Shown here piece by piece: positions 17,658-26,893 of a stretch of 64,000 nucleotides of DNA. Origin of the DNA: Paenibacillus marchantiae (GTDB lineage: Bacteria > Bacillota > Bacilli > Paenibacillales > Paenibacillaceae). The position numbers and the translations under genes are program-made. The stretch spans positions 5,828,001 through 5,892,000 of the forward strand of contig NZ_CP118270.1 of the NCBI RefSeq assembly GCF_028771845.1, in the 5' to 3' direction. Within the stretch, counting starts at the first letter, position 1. Every line of letters begins with the position of its first letter. The notes under the pieces are model-generated. The model ran no database searches and had not been told where the DNA came from. It saw only the letters and a list, made by a program, of their open reading frames with translations.

Positions 17658-18695
17658 ATGAAAACGTTAAAGCCAAGAGTCTTTATTGGCTGCTCGCTGG
17701 AAGCGAAGCCGATTGCAGCCGCAGTACACGAAAACTTGCGTTTCTCGGCCGAAGTTACCCCTTGGTACTCCGGAGTTTTTAATCCAAGCAGCTATACCAT
17801 GGACGATTTGGAAGCAGAAGTGCGTACAACAGACTTTGCCATTTTTATTTTTCATCCGGATGATATATCGAAAATTCGTGGGAAGTACTATGCATCTGTC
17901 CGTGATAATACAATGCTGGAAATGGGTTTGTTTATGGGTCGTCTGGGGCGAAAGCGTATTTTTTTCATTCTTCCAGAGGATATTACTGACATCAAAGACG
18001 CTTCCAAGATCGAAGGTTTACGCATGCCTACAGACCTGCTGGGATTAAATCCACTGGTTTATGAAATTCGTTCAGACGGGAAATGGGCGCCAGCCGTCTC
18101 GGTGGCCTGTTCCAAAATCGCCGACAGCATCGAAGAACAGGGGCGATGGAGCGATCCCGAAGTGGAAAAAATTATCGAGAAGCACAAAAGGTCTGAGGGT
18201 GAAGCCCGATTACAGTTGCTCAAGCTGCTGCGATTCTTCAGGGAGTTACTGCGTACCCGCAAAGCAGATTCGGTTATGTTGGAGCGAATGAGCGATGCAC
18301 TTCGAAGTGCATTTGTATCCCTTCCTCCATTTGCCGTGCGTGGGACTGCCATATACCGTACAGATGACAGTGGTCATATTGAACAATTATGTGGTAACGT
18401 TGGGGAACCGGGGAGAAAATATAACTTGTCCGCCAACGACGACAAACAACCTGATGATCCGAAGCGAATTCTGGTTATTGATTCTTACCGGGAGAACAAG
18501 ATCAAGATCAATCTCTACGACGACTACCTTGAGAAAGAGTATCTGCTATGCTATCCTGTAGCCAAGAGGTATGTAATCACAGTCCATATTATTGGACATA
18601 TTGAAGCGGATGAGGCGATATTTCAGCAGATGGATTTGGAGAACCGTCATCTGTTCAACGCCATCAACGATTTGTTAGGAGGCGAACCGGAATGA
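17658..18695 (+). CDS. TIR-like domain protein of the CAP12/Pycsar-effector type with a C-terminal sensor-like domain
   Basis: The 345-residue soluble protein has an N-terminal domain (about 6-137) with the pattern of the TIR-like family found in CBASS CAP12 and Pycsar effectors: RVFIGCSLEAKPIAAAV, TPWYSGVFNPSSYTMDDL, DFAIFIFHPDD, RDNTMLEMGLFMGRLGRKR, PTDLLGLNPLVYE. Glu88 in TMLEMGLF is at the position of the NAD-cleaving glutamate. A helical linker (170-200) leads to a C-terminal domain (about 205-340) with alternating strands that resembles a GAF fold; this is a guess. In defence systems such TIR domains degrade NAD when a nucleotide signal is bound. No cyclase gene is next to it. The start follows GAGGCGG. 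It overlaps the next small gene by 4 bases. Confidence 0.75.
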   Translation: MKTLKPRVFIGCSLEAKPIAAAVHENLRFSAEVTPWYSGVFNPSSYTMDDLEAEVRTTDFAIFIFHPDDISKIRGKYYASVRDNTMLEMGLFMGRLGRKRIFFILPEDITDIKDASKIEGLRMPTDLLGLNPLVYEIRSDGKWAPAVSVACSKIADSIEEQGRWSDPEVEKIIEKHKRSEGEARLQLLKLLRFFRELLRTRKADSVMLERMSDALRSAFVSLPPFAVRGTAIYRTDDSGHIEQLCGNVGEPGRKYNLSANDDKQPDDPKRILVIDSYRENKIKINLYDDYLEKEYLLCYPVAKRYVITVHIIGHIEADEAIFQQMDLENRHLFNAINDLLGGEPE

Positions 18696-18925
18696 AACCG
18701 GAAACGAAAAAAATAAGCAAGCGCTGGGGCAGCGACAAAAAGGTACGCCTCAGTTCTGCGCCCGAATCATCACGACCGGTTCCGGAACCCAAGGAAGAAG
18801 ATCGTTTCCACAAACCGGCCGTACCGCTGACTACCATTGGCCCTTCGCTGAAGGGTAAAGAAAGACCTTACAAAGTGATTCTGGAAAAAGAGGCTCTTTA
18901 CGAGAAGCCTCAGTATCTGGCTTAA
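18692..18925 (+). CDS. Small basic protein translationally coupled to the TIR-like gene
   Basis: The 77-residue frame starts inside the TIR-like gene through an ATGA overlap, with AGGAGG 7 bases upstream, so it is almost certainly translated. The product is hydrophilic, rich in Lys, Pro and Glu (KKISKRWGSDKKVRL, PVPEPKEEDRFHKP), probably disordered, with no recognised domain. It could be a modulator or partner of the TIR-like protein. A strong terminator follows about 50 bases later, closing a two-gene operon. Confidence 0.7.
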   Translation: MKPETKKISKRWGSDKKVRLSSAPESSRPVPEPKEEDRFHKPAVPLTTIGPSLKGKERPYKVILEKEALYEKPQYLA

Positions 18926-18975
18926 CCGCTTTATGCTCATATACAACTCTGCCGTCTGGTTCGGCAGATCATCTG

Positions 18976-19004
18976 GCCCCGCCGCCCAAGGCAGGGGCTT
19001 TTTT
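18976..19004 (+). terminator. Terminator of the TIR-like operon
   Basis: Arms GCCCC-GCC and GGC-A-GGGGC are followed by TTTTTT. Confidence 0.85.
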
Positions 19005-19251
19005 GTTGCAATCACTTTCGCAATTCTTCATAACCTTCGCCGATCAACGAACCAAAAGCTCTTCATCTCTTACTCTGATGCATTAAGTCGTTTTCTTTAT
19101 GCCCTTAGGTTTCCTGCAAAACCCAAAAATTATACCTTATTTTGGAGAAGGCTTGTCCCTATTTCAACACCTTAAATCTCAGCATAAATCGCATATGGGC
19201 TACTTCCAATATTTCTCGGTTGTATTGTGTATCATCATTGCATATATTGAT

Positions 19252-19274
19252 TATAATATAAGAACATACGTTCT
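19252..19274 (+). promoter_or_regulatory. LexA (SOS) box overlapping the start site
   Basis: AGAACATACGTTCT at 19261-19274 contains the GAAC-N4-GTTC core, and the inner bases fit the Bacillus LexA consensus CGAAC-RNRY-GTTYG. A perfect TATAAT lies at 19252-19257, so the box covers the predicted transcription start. A second half-like AAGAACATGTCC follows at about 19281. Confidence 0.7.
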
Positions 19275-19318
19275 GTAAATAAGAACATGTCCGAATTCAA
19301 GGTTAAGGAAGTGAAAGT

Positions 19319-19705
19319 ATGTCATCATCCCCTTCCGCCCCATCCCCTGCGGATGAAGACCACCGATTGATTAAAAGCATGGTTGTACGCACTCTTCTGC
19401 TGGATGTGCTTGAACGGGATATTCGCACACTGGATACGTTGCAGCTCAAAATGCCAGAGGTCTACATTCTGTCTCTAACCCGCATTCAGAATGATGTACT
19501 TAAGGAAATGCTTACGCTTCGCAAACAGATGAGAACTCGTGGCGTCAAGGTTCTGGAGGAGAAACGGCAAGTTGATGGAATCGAAACCCAGTACCTGTGC
19601 AGAGGATATTTGCAGCGGTTCTATATGCTGTGGACGTTCGCGCGGAATGAAGTCAAAAAAGAGCTTAGTCGGCATCTGGATATGGACTTGACCCAGCCGT
19701 TATAG
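19319..19705 (+). CDS. Unknown protein, candidate SOS-inducible gene
   Basis: The 128-residue soluble protein is predicted almost entirely helical after a Ser/Pro-rich start (MSSSPSAPSPADEDHRL). It is rich in charged heptad-like stretches (IQNDVLKEMLTLRKQMRTRG; FARNEVKKELSRHLD). I recognise no domain. AAGGAAGTG precedes the ATG. The promoter has a LexA box across the start site, so induction by DNA damage is inferred. It is not linked to other repair genes; the nearest downstream gene is cysteine synthase. Confidence 0.65.
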   Translation: MSSSPSAPSPADEDHRLIKSMVVRTLLLDVLERDIRTLDTLQLKMPEVYILSLTRIQNDVLKEMLTLRKQMRTRGVKVLEEKRQVDGIETQYLCRGYLQRFYMLWTFARNEVKKELSRHLDMDLTQPL

Positions 19706-19902
19706 CTAATTCATCTGCTTGATGTATCCATCATCGTTTGAATTCACATTTCTTAGTCCACTTAGTTCAATTACTCCTTAAACTCCTCACCCTTCTGCCT
19801 AATCGAAACAGGTTGACCCCGGGAGGCTGCGTTCATTAAGATGGAATAGACATGTCTGTGCATTCCGTTCAGACTTGTAATGAAAATGGATTCCTATAAG
19901 CA

Positions 19903-19940
19903 AACAAGCCTGCCTGCCATTAACGGCGGACAGACTTGTT
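19903..19940 (+). other. Hairpin in the cysteine synthase leader
   Basis: AACAAG-C-CTG-CCTGCC pairs with GGCGGACAG-A-CTTGTT just upstream of the ribosome site. There is no T run, so it is not a terminator; a role in leader control is only a possibility. No T-box or S-box consensus was found here. Confidence 0.4.
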
Positions 19941-19987
19941 CATTAGGAGTTGCTTTCAACGTCTTATCAATCAAGGAGTTGTACTTC

Positions 19988-20947
19988 ATGGACTTGAATT
20001 CGCATTTAATTAATAATCAAACATCCGCACATACAGGCATTGCCGCAAATGTTACTGAGCTGATAGGCCAGACACCTGCCGTCAGACTGAACAGACTTAC
20101 AGGTAGCGATTCCGCTGACGTATACGTCAAGCTGGAATACTTCAATCCGAGCGGCAGCGTCAAAGACCGTGCCGCCTATAACCTGATCGTTCAGGCTGAA
20201 CGGGCAGAACTACTGCTTCCCGGCGCAACCATTATCGAACCAACCAGCGGCAATACCGGCATCGGTCTTGCAATGAATGCTGCTGCCAAGGGATATAAGG
20301 CCATTCTGATCATGCCGGACAACATGTCCAAGGAACGCATCAACATTCTGAAAGCCTATGGCGCAGATGTCGTGCTCACCCCTGCCGCAGAACGGATGCC
20401 TGGCGCGATTCGCAAGGCCAAAGAACTTCAGGCCGACATTCCGGGAAGTTTCATTCCCCAGCAATTCGAGAATCAAGCGAACCCGGACATCCACCGGATC
20501 ACCACGGCTCCCGAAATTATGCAGCAGATGGAAGGCAAGCTGGACGCCTTTATCGCCACGGCGGGAACAGGCGGTACGATCACCGGAACGGGAGAAGAAC
20601 TGCGTAAGCAGCTGCCGGACATTCGTATCTATGCGGTAGAGCCGAAAGGTTCTCCTGTGCTGTCCGGCGGCGAGCCCGGACCCCACAAGCTCGTCGGTAC
20701 AAGTCCGGGGTTCATTCCGGACATTCTGAATACCGACGTGTGGGATGCCATTATCCAGGTGTCCGATGAGGATGCACTGGATACGATGCGGCAGCTTGCT
20801 GCCCGGGAAGGGCTGCTACTCGGCCCTTCCTCTGGCGCTTCGGTGTGGGCCTCCCTGCGCATCGCGCGGGAACTGGGGCCGGGTCACCGAGTGCTCTGCA
20901 TTGCGCCCGATACCGGGGAACGGTATTTGAGCATGGGTATTTTTTAA
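19988..20947 (+). CDS. cysK: Cysteine synthase (O-acetylserine sulfhydrylase)
   Basis: The 319-residue pyridoxal-phosphate enzyme makes L-cysteine from O-acetylserine and sulfide. The cofactor lysine is in NPSGSVKDRAAYN, the substrate loop is EPTSGNTGIGLAM, the phosphate loop is TAGTGGTITGTGE, and the C-terminal serine motif is LLLGPSSGASVWA. Start ATG 19988 has AAGGAG 9 bases upstream; the frame extends 36 codons further but without a site. The gene stands alone. In B. subtilis cysK is under CymR control; no CymR site was assigned. Confidence 0.92.
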   Translation: MDLNSHLINNQTSAHTGIAANVTELIGQTPAVRLNRLTGSDSADVYVKLEYFNPSGSVKDRAAYNLIVQAERAELLLPGATIIEPTSGNTGIGLAMNAAAKGYKAILIMPDNMSKERINILKAYGADVVLTPAAERMPGAIRKAKELQADIPGSFIPQQFENQANPDIHRITTAPEIMQQMEGKLDAFIATAGTGGTITGTGEELRKQLPDIRIYAVEPKGSPVLSGGEPGPHKLVGTSPGFIPDILNTDVWDAIIQVSDEDALDTMRQLAAREGLLLGPSSGASVWASLRIARELGPGHRVLCIAPDTGERYLSMGIF

Positions 20948-21082
20948 CAAAGAAAAACTCTTACACAAGTTAAAGACTCCCCTCCAAAATGAGCGCTTGA
21001 TCACAGCTGGACGTTGAATCCGTAGCGTACAAGTACTTATTCTGGAAAGGAGCCAGTTAAGTTAAATATTCTAAATATAGAA

Positions 21083-23065
21083 CTAGTGTGTCAGGGTTGT
21101 CCATTCTACACCTTCGGGAAGCAGAGCCGCAATGCGGTCTTTTGCTTCCTTTTTGGTATACAGCGATTCATCGAGAATGACCGCAGAACCGGAATCCGTG
21201 CTCGTCCGAATCAGACGTCCAAGACCTTGCTTTACACGCAGCAGCATGTATGGAAGATCGATCTCTTCATAAGGTGCCGCTGACGCTGTGCGTTTTGCAT
21301 TGAATACAGGGTCCTGTGGTGGATACGGGAGCGACCAGATCATGACATTGGATAATGACGGTCCTGGAACGTCCAGACCTTCCCACAGATTGACGGAGCA
21401 CAGTACACTCTCCTCATCCTCCTGGAAAGCGGCAATCAGGTCACTAATCTCCCGATCTCCCTCATACATAAAGCGTAACCCTTGAGCCTCAGGGACATGA
21501 ACAATGTCCTGCTTGAATGCACGCAGCTCTTCCATCGTACGGAACAGAATCAGGGCACGACCCCCACTCTCCTGAAGCAACGTTACGGCGTCACGCAACC
21601 GATTTTCATTTTCCGGGTGACCAGGTACGGTTTCATCTGTAATCTTCATCTGCATTTTGTCCGCATAGTCATATGGAGAAGCCACGGAGAACGATACAAA
21701 ATCATCAATCCCCAGACTGTCTGCCACATAACGGAATGAATTATCCACAGATAACGTTGCGGATGAGAAGACAATCGGAATGCCTGTGTTGAACACACGC
21801 TCGTTCAGAATTTCCTTCACGGTACGCGGCATGATCGATAAGGTTGTCTCGTCATCGCTCTGTTCAGCCCAGCAGATGTACCCATCTTCCTTACGGAACA
21901 ACGCAAGGGCAGACTGAATCATGTCCAGATGTTCTTCCACTACACGCATCTGATAGCCGTCCAGCGAGAACAATCCGCTCTCAAATACCAATTCTTCGCC
22001 GATCGCATCCAATACGCTGGTCAGTCGTTCAATCTCCCGCAGCAACGGCGGTTCTACCCGCACTTCTTTCCGTTCCGATCCGGGAATGGCTACCGTATAC
22101 GTATCCAGCAACGCGAACAGTCGCTCACTGCTCTCTATCGCTTCATCCACACGCTCGGCGAGGGATTCACGAATCTCACCTTCAAGCAGGCGAGTGACGA
22201 GTTCCTCGAAGATGCGGTGTTTCAATTTGTAGCTCAGTGCGTTCAGGGCCGCTTCTTCCAGCAAATGTCCTTCATCAAATACAACCGAGCTGTGATCAGG
22301 CAGCAATGGCAATTGTCCCTCGCGTTTGCGCGCTTCATAGGTCCACACATGCTCCATATAGTAATCATGGGAACAGATGATGATGTCCTTGGAACGGCGG
22401 TAGTGGTCACGTGATAACGTCAGACCACAGCGTTGACGTTTGGGACAAACGAAGCAATCCTGGAACGGGTCCCAGTTAATTTTATTCCACTGGCGATCAT
22501 TCAGATGTGGATACTGTTTACGGTCACCATACGGATGGAAGGCCTGAAGCGTACCCGGCGTATTCACAAAATCCGGAAGGCTCTCATGCACCTCTTCGAT
22601 CACCTGCGCATCCTCGTCCGCAAATCTCATCGCACTTAATTTATTCAGACAGACGTATTGGTCAGGTGATTTTCCCAGACGTGCATCCACTTCCAAGTCC
22701 AGATGTGCAGCCAGCTTCGCAATATCTCCGCCGGGCTTCACAAGCTGTTCAATCAAGGACTCATCAGCACAGGCAATCACCGCCGGTTTACCCGTATAAC
22801 GTGCATAACAGACCGCGTAGAGCAGATAGACTAGTGTCTTGCCTGTCCCCACACCAGCCTCAGCCATAATGGTCTTTTTATCTCCATAGGCCCGTTCGAG
22901 CTGGTACGCCATAAAAATCTGTTCATCCCGTACCTCGAAGCCAGACTCAGGCAAAATATCGTAAAAAACATCGGCAACCCATTCCCCGAGACGGGATACA
23001 AAAGGTTCAGCCGGATCATATGCAAAAGGATAACGTTGTGTAGACAATCCTAAGTCAGCCTCCAT
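21083..23065 (-). CDS. DinG/YoaA-type superfamily 2 DNA helicase with iron-sulfur cysteines
   Basis: The 660-residue XPD-like helicase has Walker A EAGVGTGKT at 69-77, a DEGH box at 264-267, and four cysteines (139, 204, 207, 213) in the positions of the [4Fe-4S] domain. The C-terminal helicase motif is VKQGLGRLIRTSTDSG. Such enzymes unwind 5' to 3' and resolve replication and recombination intermediates. Unlike Bacillus DinG of about 930 residues it has no N-terminal exonuclease domain. The start is uncertain: ATG 23065 has only AGAAG upstream, while GGAGG inside the first codons could serve the TTG at codon 7. Confidence 0.85.
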   Translation of the reverse strand: MEADLGLSTQRYPFAYDPAEPFVSRLGEWVADVFYDILPESGFEVRDEQIFMAYQLERAYGDKKTIMAEAGVGTGKTLVYLLYAVCYARYTGKPAVIACADESLIEQLVKPGGDIAKLAAHLDLEVDARLGKSPDQYVCLNKLSAMRFADEDAQVIEEVHESLPDFVNTPGTLQAFHPYGDRKQYPHLNDRQWNKINWDPFQDCFVCPKRQRCGLTLSRDHYRRSKDIIICSHDYYMEHVWTYEARKREGQLPLLPDHSSVVFDEGHLLEEAALNALSYKLKHRIFEELVTRLLEGEIRESLAERVDEAIESSERLFALLDTYTVAIPGSERKEVRVEPPLLREIERLTSVLDAIGEELVFESGLFSLDGYQMRVVEEHLDMIQSALALFRKEDGYICWAEQSDDETTLSIMPRTVKEILNERVFNTGIPIVFSSATLSVDNSFRYVADSLGIDDFVSFSVASPYDYADKMQMKITDETVPGHPENENRLRDAVTLLQESGGRALILFRTMEELRAFKQDIVHVPEAQGLRFMYEGDREISDLIAAFQEDEESVLCSVNLWEGLDVPGPSLSNVMIWSLPYPPQDPVFNAKRTASAAPYEEIDLPYMLLRVKQGLGRLIRTSTDSGSAVILDESLYTKKEAKDRIAALLPEGVEWTTLTH

Positions 23066-23168
23066 TCTTCTATAAGTGGTGCATTTTTATCTAAAAACCG
23101 TCCATAGGGCAAAAGTTAATTATCCCACGCCATGAGGTGGGTGACAAGCTTTTTTTAATGGAAACGAT

Positions 23169-23197
23169 GTATAGAACCGCTTTGCAGGGAAAATATA
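23169..23197 (+). promoter_or_regulatory. Possible forespore (SigF/SigG-like) promoter of the catalase gene
   Basis: GTATA at 23169-23173 and GGAAAATATA at 23188-23197 approximate the SigF -35 and -10 elements, but the spacer is 14 bases, one shorter than usual, and one -10 position differs. It is suggested by the KatX-like protein and is weak by itself. Confidence 0.25.
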
Positions 23198-23231
23198 TAT
23201 TTGAATCCATCATAAGGAAAGGCGGTGCTCC

Positions 23232-24824
23232 ATGAATCATCAGTCTTCACAACCTGAGCATTCCTCAGACAAGGCACCCGAGACATTAACGGATCGGCAA
23301 GGCCATCCCATCACGGACAATCAGAATGTTCGAACCGTCGGCAGTCGGGGACCGACTACGCTGGAGAACTATCACTTTCTCGAAAAGATCACTCATTTTG
23401 ACCGTGAACGTATTCCGGAAAGGGTTGTCCATGCCCGCGGCGCTGGCGCTCATGGTGTATTTCAGGCGTATGGAACGGCCGGGGATGAACCCGTATCGAA
23501 GTATACACGCGCACGTCTGTTTCAGGAAAAAGGCAAAGAAACGCCCGTATTCGTTCGCTTCTCTACGGTTATTCACGGTGGACATTCACCGGAGACGCTG
23601 CGGGACCCGCGCGGATTTGCTGTAAAATTCTATACGGAAGATGGCAACTGGGATCTGGTGGGCAACAATCTGAAAATCTTTTTCATTCGTGACCCGCTCA
23701 AGTTCCCGGATATGGTGCATGCCTTCAAGCCAGACCCGTTGACCAATGCACAAGATATGGAACGGTTTTTCGATTTTGTCTCGCTCAGTCCTGAAGCCAC
23801 CCATATGATTACGTTTCTCTTCTCCCCTTGGGGAATTCCGGCCAACTATCGACAAATGCAGGGGTCGGGCGTCAATACATACAAATGGGTGAACCAGGAA
23901 GGCACAGGCGTGCTCATTAAATATCACTGGGAACCGCTCAATCAAGGCATACGCAACCTGCTCCAAAAAGACGCTAGCGATATTCAGGGGCAGAACTTTA
24001 ACCACGCTACACTCGACCTGTATCACGCCATTGAACAAGGAGATTACCCGGAATGGGAATTGTGCGTTCAGGTTATGGAGGACGGCGAGCATCCAGAACT
24101 GGATTTTGATCCGCTGGACCCGACCAAACTGTGGCCGCCAGAGCAGTTTCCGTTTTTGCCGGTTGGGAAAATGACGCTACACCGCAATCCCGAAGACTAC
24201 TTTAATGAAGTGGAACAAGCAGCGTTTGGCACAGGTGTACTGGTGGATGGACTGGATTTCTCGGATGATAAACTGCTGCAAGGCCGCACCTTCTCCTACT
24301 CGGATACCCAGCGTCACCGGGTCGGTGCCAACTATCTGCAACTGCCAGTTAATGCACCCAAAAATCGGGTTGCCACCAATCAGAGCGGCGGGCAGATGCA
24401 ATATCAGGTCGACCGTGCACCAGGTCAGAATCCACACGTCAACTATGAACCTTCCTCGTTGGGCGGCTTAAAAGAAGCAACCCCACGTGGCAAGGAGCAT
24501 GAACCTCTTATTGAGGGTCATCTTGTTCGCGAGAAAATTGAGCGTACCAATGACTTCGGACAAGCCGGGGATACCTACCGTTCGTTTGAAGATTGGGAGC
24601 GAGACGAGCTGATCAGCAATCTGGTAGATGCTTTAGCCACATGCAAACCGGATATCCGCGAGCGCATGATCTCCCATTTCACACAAGCGGATGCCGATTA
24701 TGGACGCCGGGTAGCGGAAGGATTATCCGCCGTCTCAACGGATGACAGTGCCACGGTCCAGCCCAAGCATGAGCCCACAGTGGAACAGGCCGCCAAGCGC
24801 AGCCATGAAGCAGATCCATATTAA
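23232..24824 (+). CDS. Monofunctional haem catalase, KatX-like
   Basis: The 530-residue enzyme converts hydrogen peroxide to water and oxygen. Catalytic His67 is in [11 protein letters not shown], Asn139 in [12 protein letters not shown], and the haem-ligand Tyr356 in [14 protein letters not shown]. Length and overall sequence resemble the spore catalase KatX (about 547 residues) more than the 480-residue vegetative KatA, but assignment within the family is tentative. Start ATG 23232 follows AAAGGCGGTG. The last 40 residues are polar. It is a single gene followed by a hairpin. Confidence 0.9.
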   Translation: MNHQSSQPEHSSDKAPETLTDRQGHPITDNQNVRTVGSRGPTTLENYHFLEKITHFDRERIPERVVHARGAGAHGVFQAYGTAGDEPVSKYTRARLFQEKGKETPVFVRFSTVIHGGHSPETLRDPRGFAVKFYTEDGNWDLVGNNLKIFFIRDPLKFPDMVHAFKPDPLTNAQDMERFFDFVSLSPEATHMITFLFSPWGIPANYRQMQGSGVNTYKWVNQEGTGVLIKYHWEPLNQGIRNLLQKDASDIQGQNFNHATLDLYHAIEQGDYPEWELCVQVMEDGEHPELDFDPLDPTKLWPPEQFPFLPVGKMTLHRNPEDYFNEVEQAAFGTGVLVDGLDFSDDKLLQGRTFSYSDTQRHRVGANYLQLPVNAPKNRVATNQSGGQMQYQVDRAPGQNPHVNYEPSSLGGLKEATPRGKEHEPLIEGHLVREKIERTNDFGQAGDTYRSFEDWERDELISNLVDALATCKPDIRERMISHFTQADADYGRRVAEGLSAVSTDDSATVQPKHEPTVEQAAKRSHEADPY

Positions 24825-24899
24825 GCACTGGCTGGTTTAGTTAAGGCGTATTTTAAGGTAAAGGACATGTTATATAGAAACGTATAGGTTCGTTAATTA

Positions 24900-24942
24900 A
24901 CCCTCGGTAGCAAAGACTGCTTAAGCAGCTGCTATCGGGGGT
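24900..24942 (+). terminator. Probable terminator after catalase
   Basis: Arms ACCCTCGGTAGCA and TGCTATCGGGGGT enclose a second small self-complementary element, GCTTAAGC. Only ATTT follows, so termination may be weak. Confidence 0.55.
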
Positions 24943-24945
24943 ATT

Positions 24946-25292
24946 TGGCGTTTCAACCTGAGCAGCCTGTGAGCTGATCATGTGGGGCCCTTCTATTTTA
25001 AATATTTATAAGGTTGATTTCGGTTGATTGGAGGTATGGATCATGCCGTTTGCTGCGAAAAGGGGCTCTTTCTACGTTAATTTCAGATGATCCCCTGTTA
25101 AATGAGGGACATGAACTGAGCGCAGGATTATACGCTACTCATATGAATTTCCATTTCCGACCAGTTATACGAGGCTTATCAGTAGGTTGTGTCCATCTGA
25201 TCAAATGATTATTGATGATAACGTTTACAACATTTACCATGAATCTGTGTCCTCTAGGACTTCATTTCCCAATTACTAAGGAGGTTTGCTTA
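24946..25292. other. Gene-free stretch upstream of the pectate lyase
   Basis: About 350 bases without a supported gene. Two overlapping mini-frames of about 13-15 codons start at 25037-25042 behind TTGGAGG; they could be leader peptides but nothing supports this beyond the ribosome site. Confidence 0.4.
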
Positions 25293-26648
25293 ATGAAATT
25301 ATTCCCTATTACTTCTGCTCATGCATCATCTCAACGTTCGCTGAAATCGAAAATGACTCACATCTGCCTAAGTGCCACGTTCCCTCTATTATTGCTCGGC
25401 GGTGGATCGGCTGGTGCGGCGGAACTGATCGATAGCGGACTGCAAAATTCTTCTGATTCTGTGGCTACCTCCAGTATCGCACTCGCTGCAGGTGATCTAT
25501 ATGTCGCTCCTGGCGGCTCGGCTAGCAATCCCGGAACCCTCGCGAGTCCTACGTCACTGGCTAACGCGTTGACCCAGATCACACCGGGCAAAACGATATA
25601 TCTGCGCGGCGGTACCTACAGCTTCTCGGAAACGGTTACGATTGAGCGAGGCAACAGTGGTTCATCAGGACAGCGCAAAAATCTGGTGGCGTACGGATCG
25701 GAAAAGCCTATCTTTGATTTCTCGGCCCAAACCTTCGCCTCCACCAATCGCGGGCTGCAAATGTTCGGAGACTACTGGCTCGTCAAAGGACTTGAAGTGA
25801 AGGGCGCGGGCGACAACGGTATCTTTATCGGGGGCAGTTACAACCGTCTGGAACAGATCGAAGCTCATCATAACCGGGATACTGGCATCCAACTCGGACG
25901 TTATGCTTCGACTGCGGCAAACAGCGAATGGCCTGCCTATAATGAAATTATTCGCTCCTATTCCCATGATAACTATGATCCGGATGACGGAGAAGATGCG
26001 GACGGCTTTGCCGCCAAATTGACGGTTGGCCCGGGCAACCTGTTCGACGGTTGTATCGCTGCCTATAATGTGGACGATGGCTGGGATCTGTACAGCAAAA
26101 CAGATACGGGCGCCATTGGCGTCGTAACGATCCGCAACAGCATCTCCCATCACAATGGGCAGACTTCGGATGGTACATCCACCTCCAATAGTGACGGTAA
26201 CGGCTTCAAGCTGGGCGGCGAGAAAATCGCGGTGAATCACATCGTGGAGAACAGCATTGCTTTTCAAAATAAAAAGCACGGCTTCACCTATAACAGCAAT
26301 CCCGGTTCAATCCAGATGAAAAACAATACGTCCTGGCAAAATGGCCAAAGCAACTTTGCCTTTGATGTAGGCACACATATCTTCACCAACAACCTGTCCT
26401 TCGAAGGCGGCGCCAGCGACAAAACCAGCGGAACCGACGTCAGCAGCACCAACGTCTGGTGGAAAAACAAGAAGAGCGTGAACGACAAAGGCCTGCTCGC
26501 CAGCGCAGCCGACTTTGTCTCCCTCGTACCTTCGGTGACACGCAGCGCGGATGGAACGCCTGTCCTGGGCGACTTCCTGAAGCTTGCCACTGGCAGTGAT
26601 CTGATTGGATCGGGTACGCCATCGGGTACGAATATTGGTGCGCGGTAG
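25293..26648 (+). CDS. Secreted pectate lyase, polysaccharide lyase family 9 type
   Basis: The 451-residue protein has a signal peptide with a long n-region (about 1-43, ending GGGSAGAAE) followed by a right-handed parallel beta-helix. The family core DADGFAAKLTVGPGNLFDG contains the calcium-binding aspartates and the catalytic lysine; NVDDGWDLYSK and GNGFKLGGEK are typical PL9 turns. It cleaves polygalacturonate by beta-elimination outside the cell with calcium. Start ATG 25293 follows AAGGAGG; a longer frame upstream was rejected. Monocistronic with a terminator; plant-biomass use fits the sugar genes elsewhere in the window. Confidence 0.87.
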   Translation: MKLFPITSAHASSQRSLKSKMTHICLSATFPLLLLGGGSAGAAELIDSGLQNSSDSVATSSIALAAGDLYVAPGGSASNPGTLASPTSLANALTQITPGKTIYLRGGTYSFSETVTIERGNSGSSGQRKNLVAYGSEKPIFDFSAQTFASTNRGLQMFGDYWLVKGLEVKGAGDNGIFIGGSYNRLEQIEAHHNRDTGIQLGRYASTAANSEWPAYNEIIRSYSHDNYDPDDGEDADGFAAKLTVGPGNLFDGCIAAYNVDDGWDLYSKTDTGAIGVVTIRNSISHHNGQTSDGTSTSNSDGNGFKLGGEKIAVNHIVENSIAFQNKKHGFTYNSNPGSIQMKNNTSWQNGQSNFAFDVGTHIFTNNLSFEGGASDKTSGTDVSSTNVWWKNKKSVNDKGLLASAADFVSLVPSVTRSADGTPVLGDFLKLATGSDLIGSGTPSGTNIGAR

Positions 26649-26697
26649 GTTGTAGTTAGACAGGTGTAGGTAATAAGTGCGGGATTAAACACAAAAG

Positions 26698-26745
26698 CCC
26701 CTTTCCATGCCAGCCTGATCGGTGGTAATGGAGAAGGGGATTTTT
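26698..26745 (+). terminator. Terminator of the pectate lyase gene
   Basis: CCCCTTTCCAT pairs with ATGGAGAAGGGG and is followed by ATTTTTGG. Confidence 0.78.
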
Positions 26746-26893
26746 GGGTTTGAATGATCGGGCAACCAACAGTTAATGCTAGTTACTTATGTTTTCGAAT
26801 ATTTTGGGCTGGTTTTGAAAGGTTACATCTGCCCTGCTCGCGTATAGGTTGGGTTAATCGTTTGCGCTCATGCTCTGCACAAAACCTCGATCA

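Larger units (their letters stand above)
18926..19318. other. Gene-free stretch between the TIR operon and the SOS-box gene
   Basis: It holds the TIR-operon terminator (18976-19004), a featureless AT-rich stretch with only short frames lacking ribosome sites, and the LexA-box promoter at its right end. Confidence 0.5.

Noticed and set aside
19706-19987. Possible T-box or S-box riboswitch before cysK
   Set aside because: Neither consensus is present; there is one hairpin without a T run.
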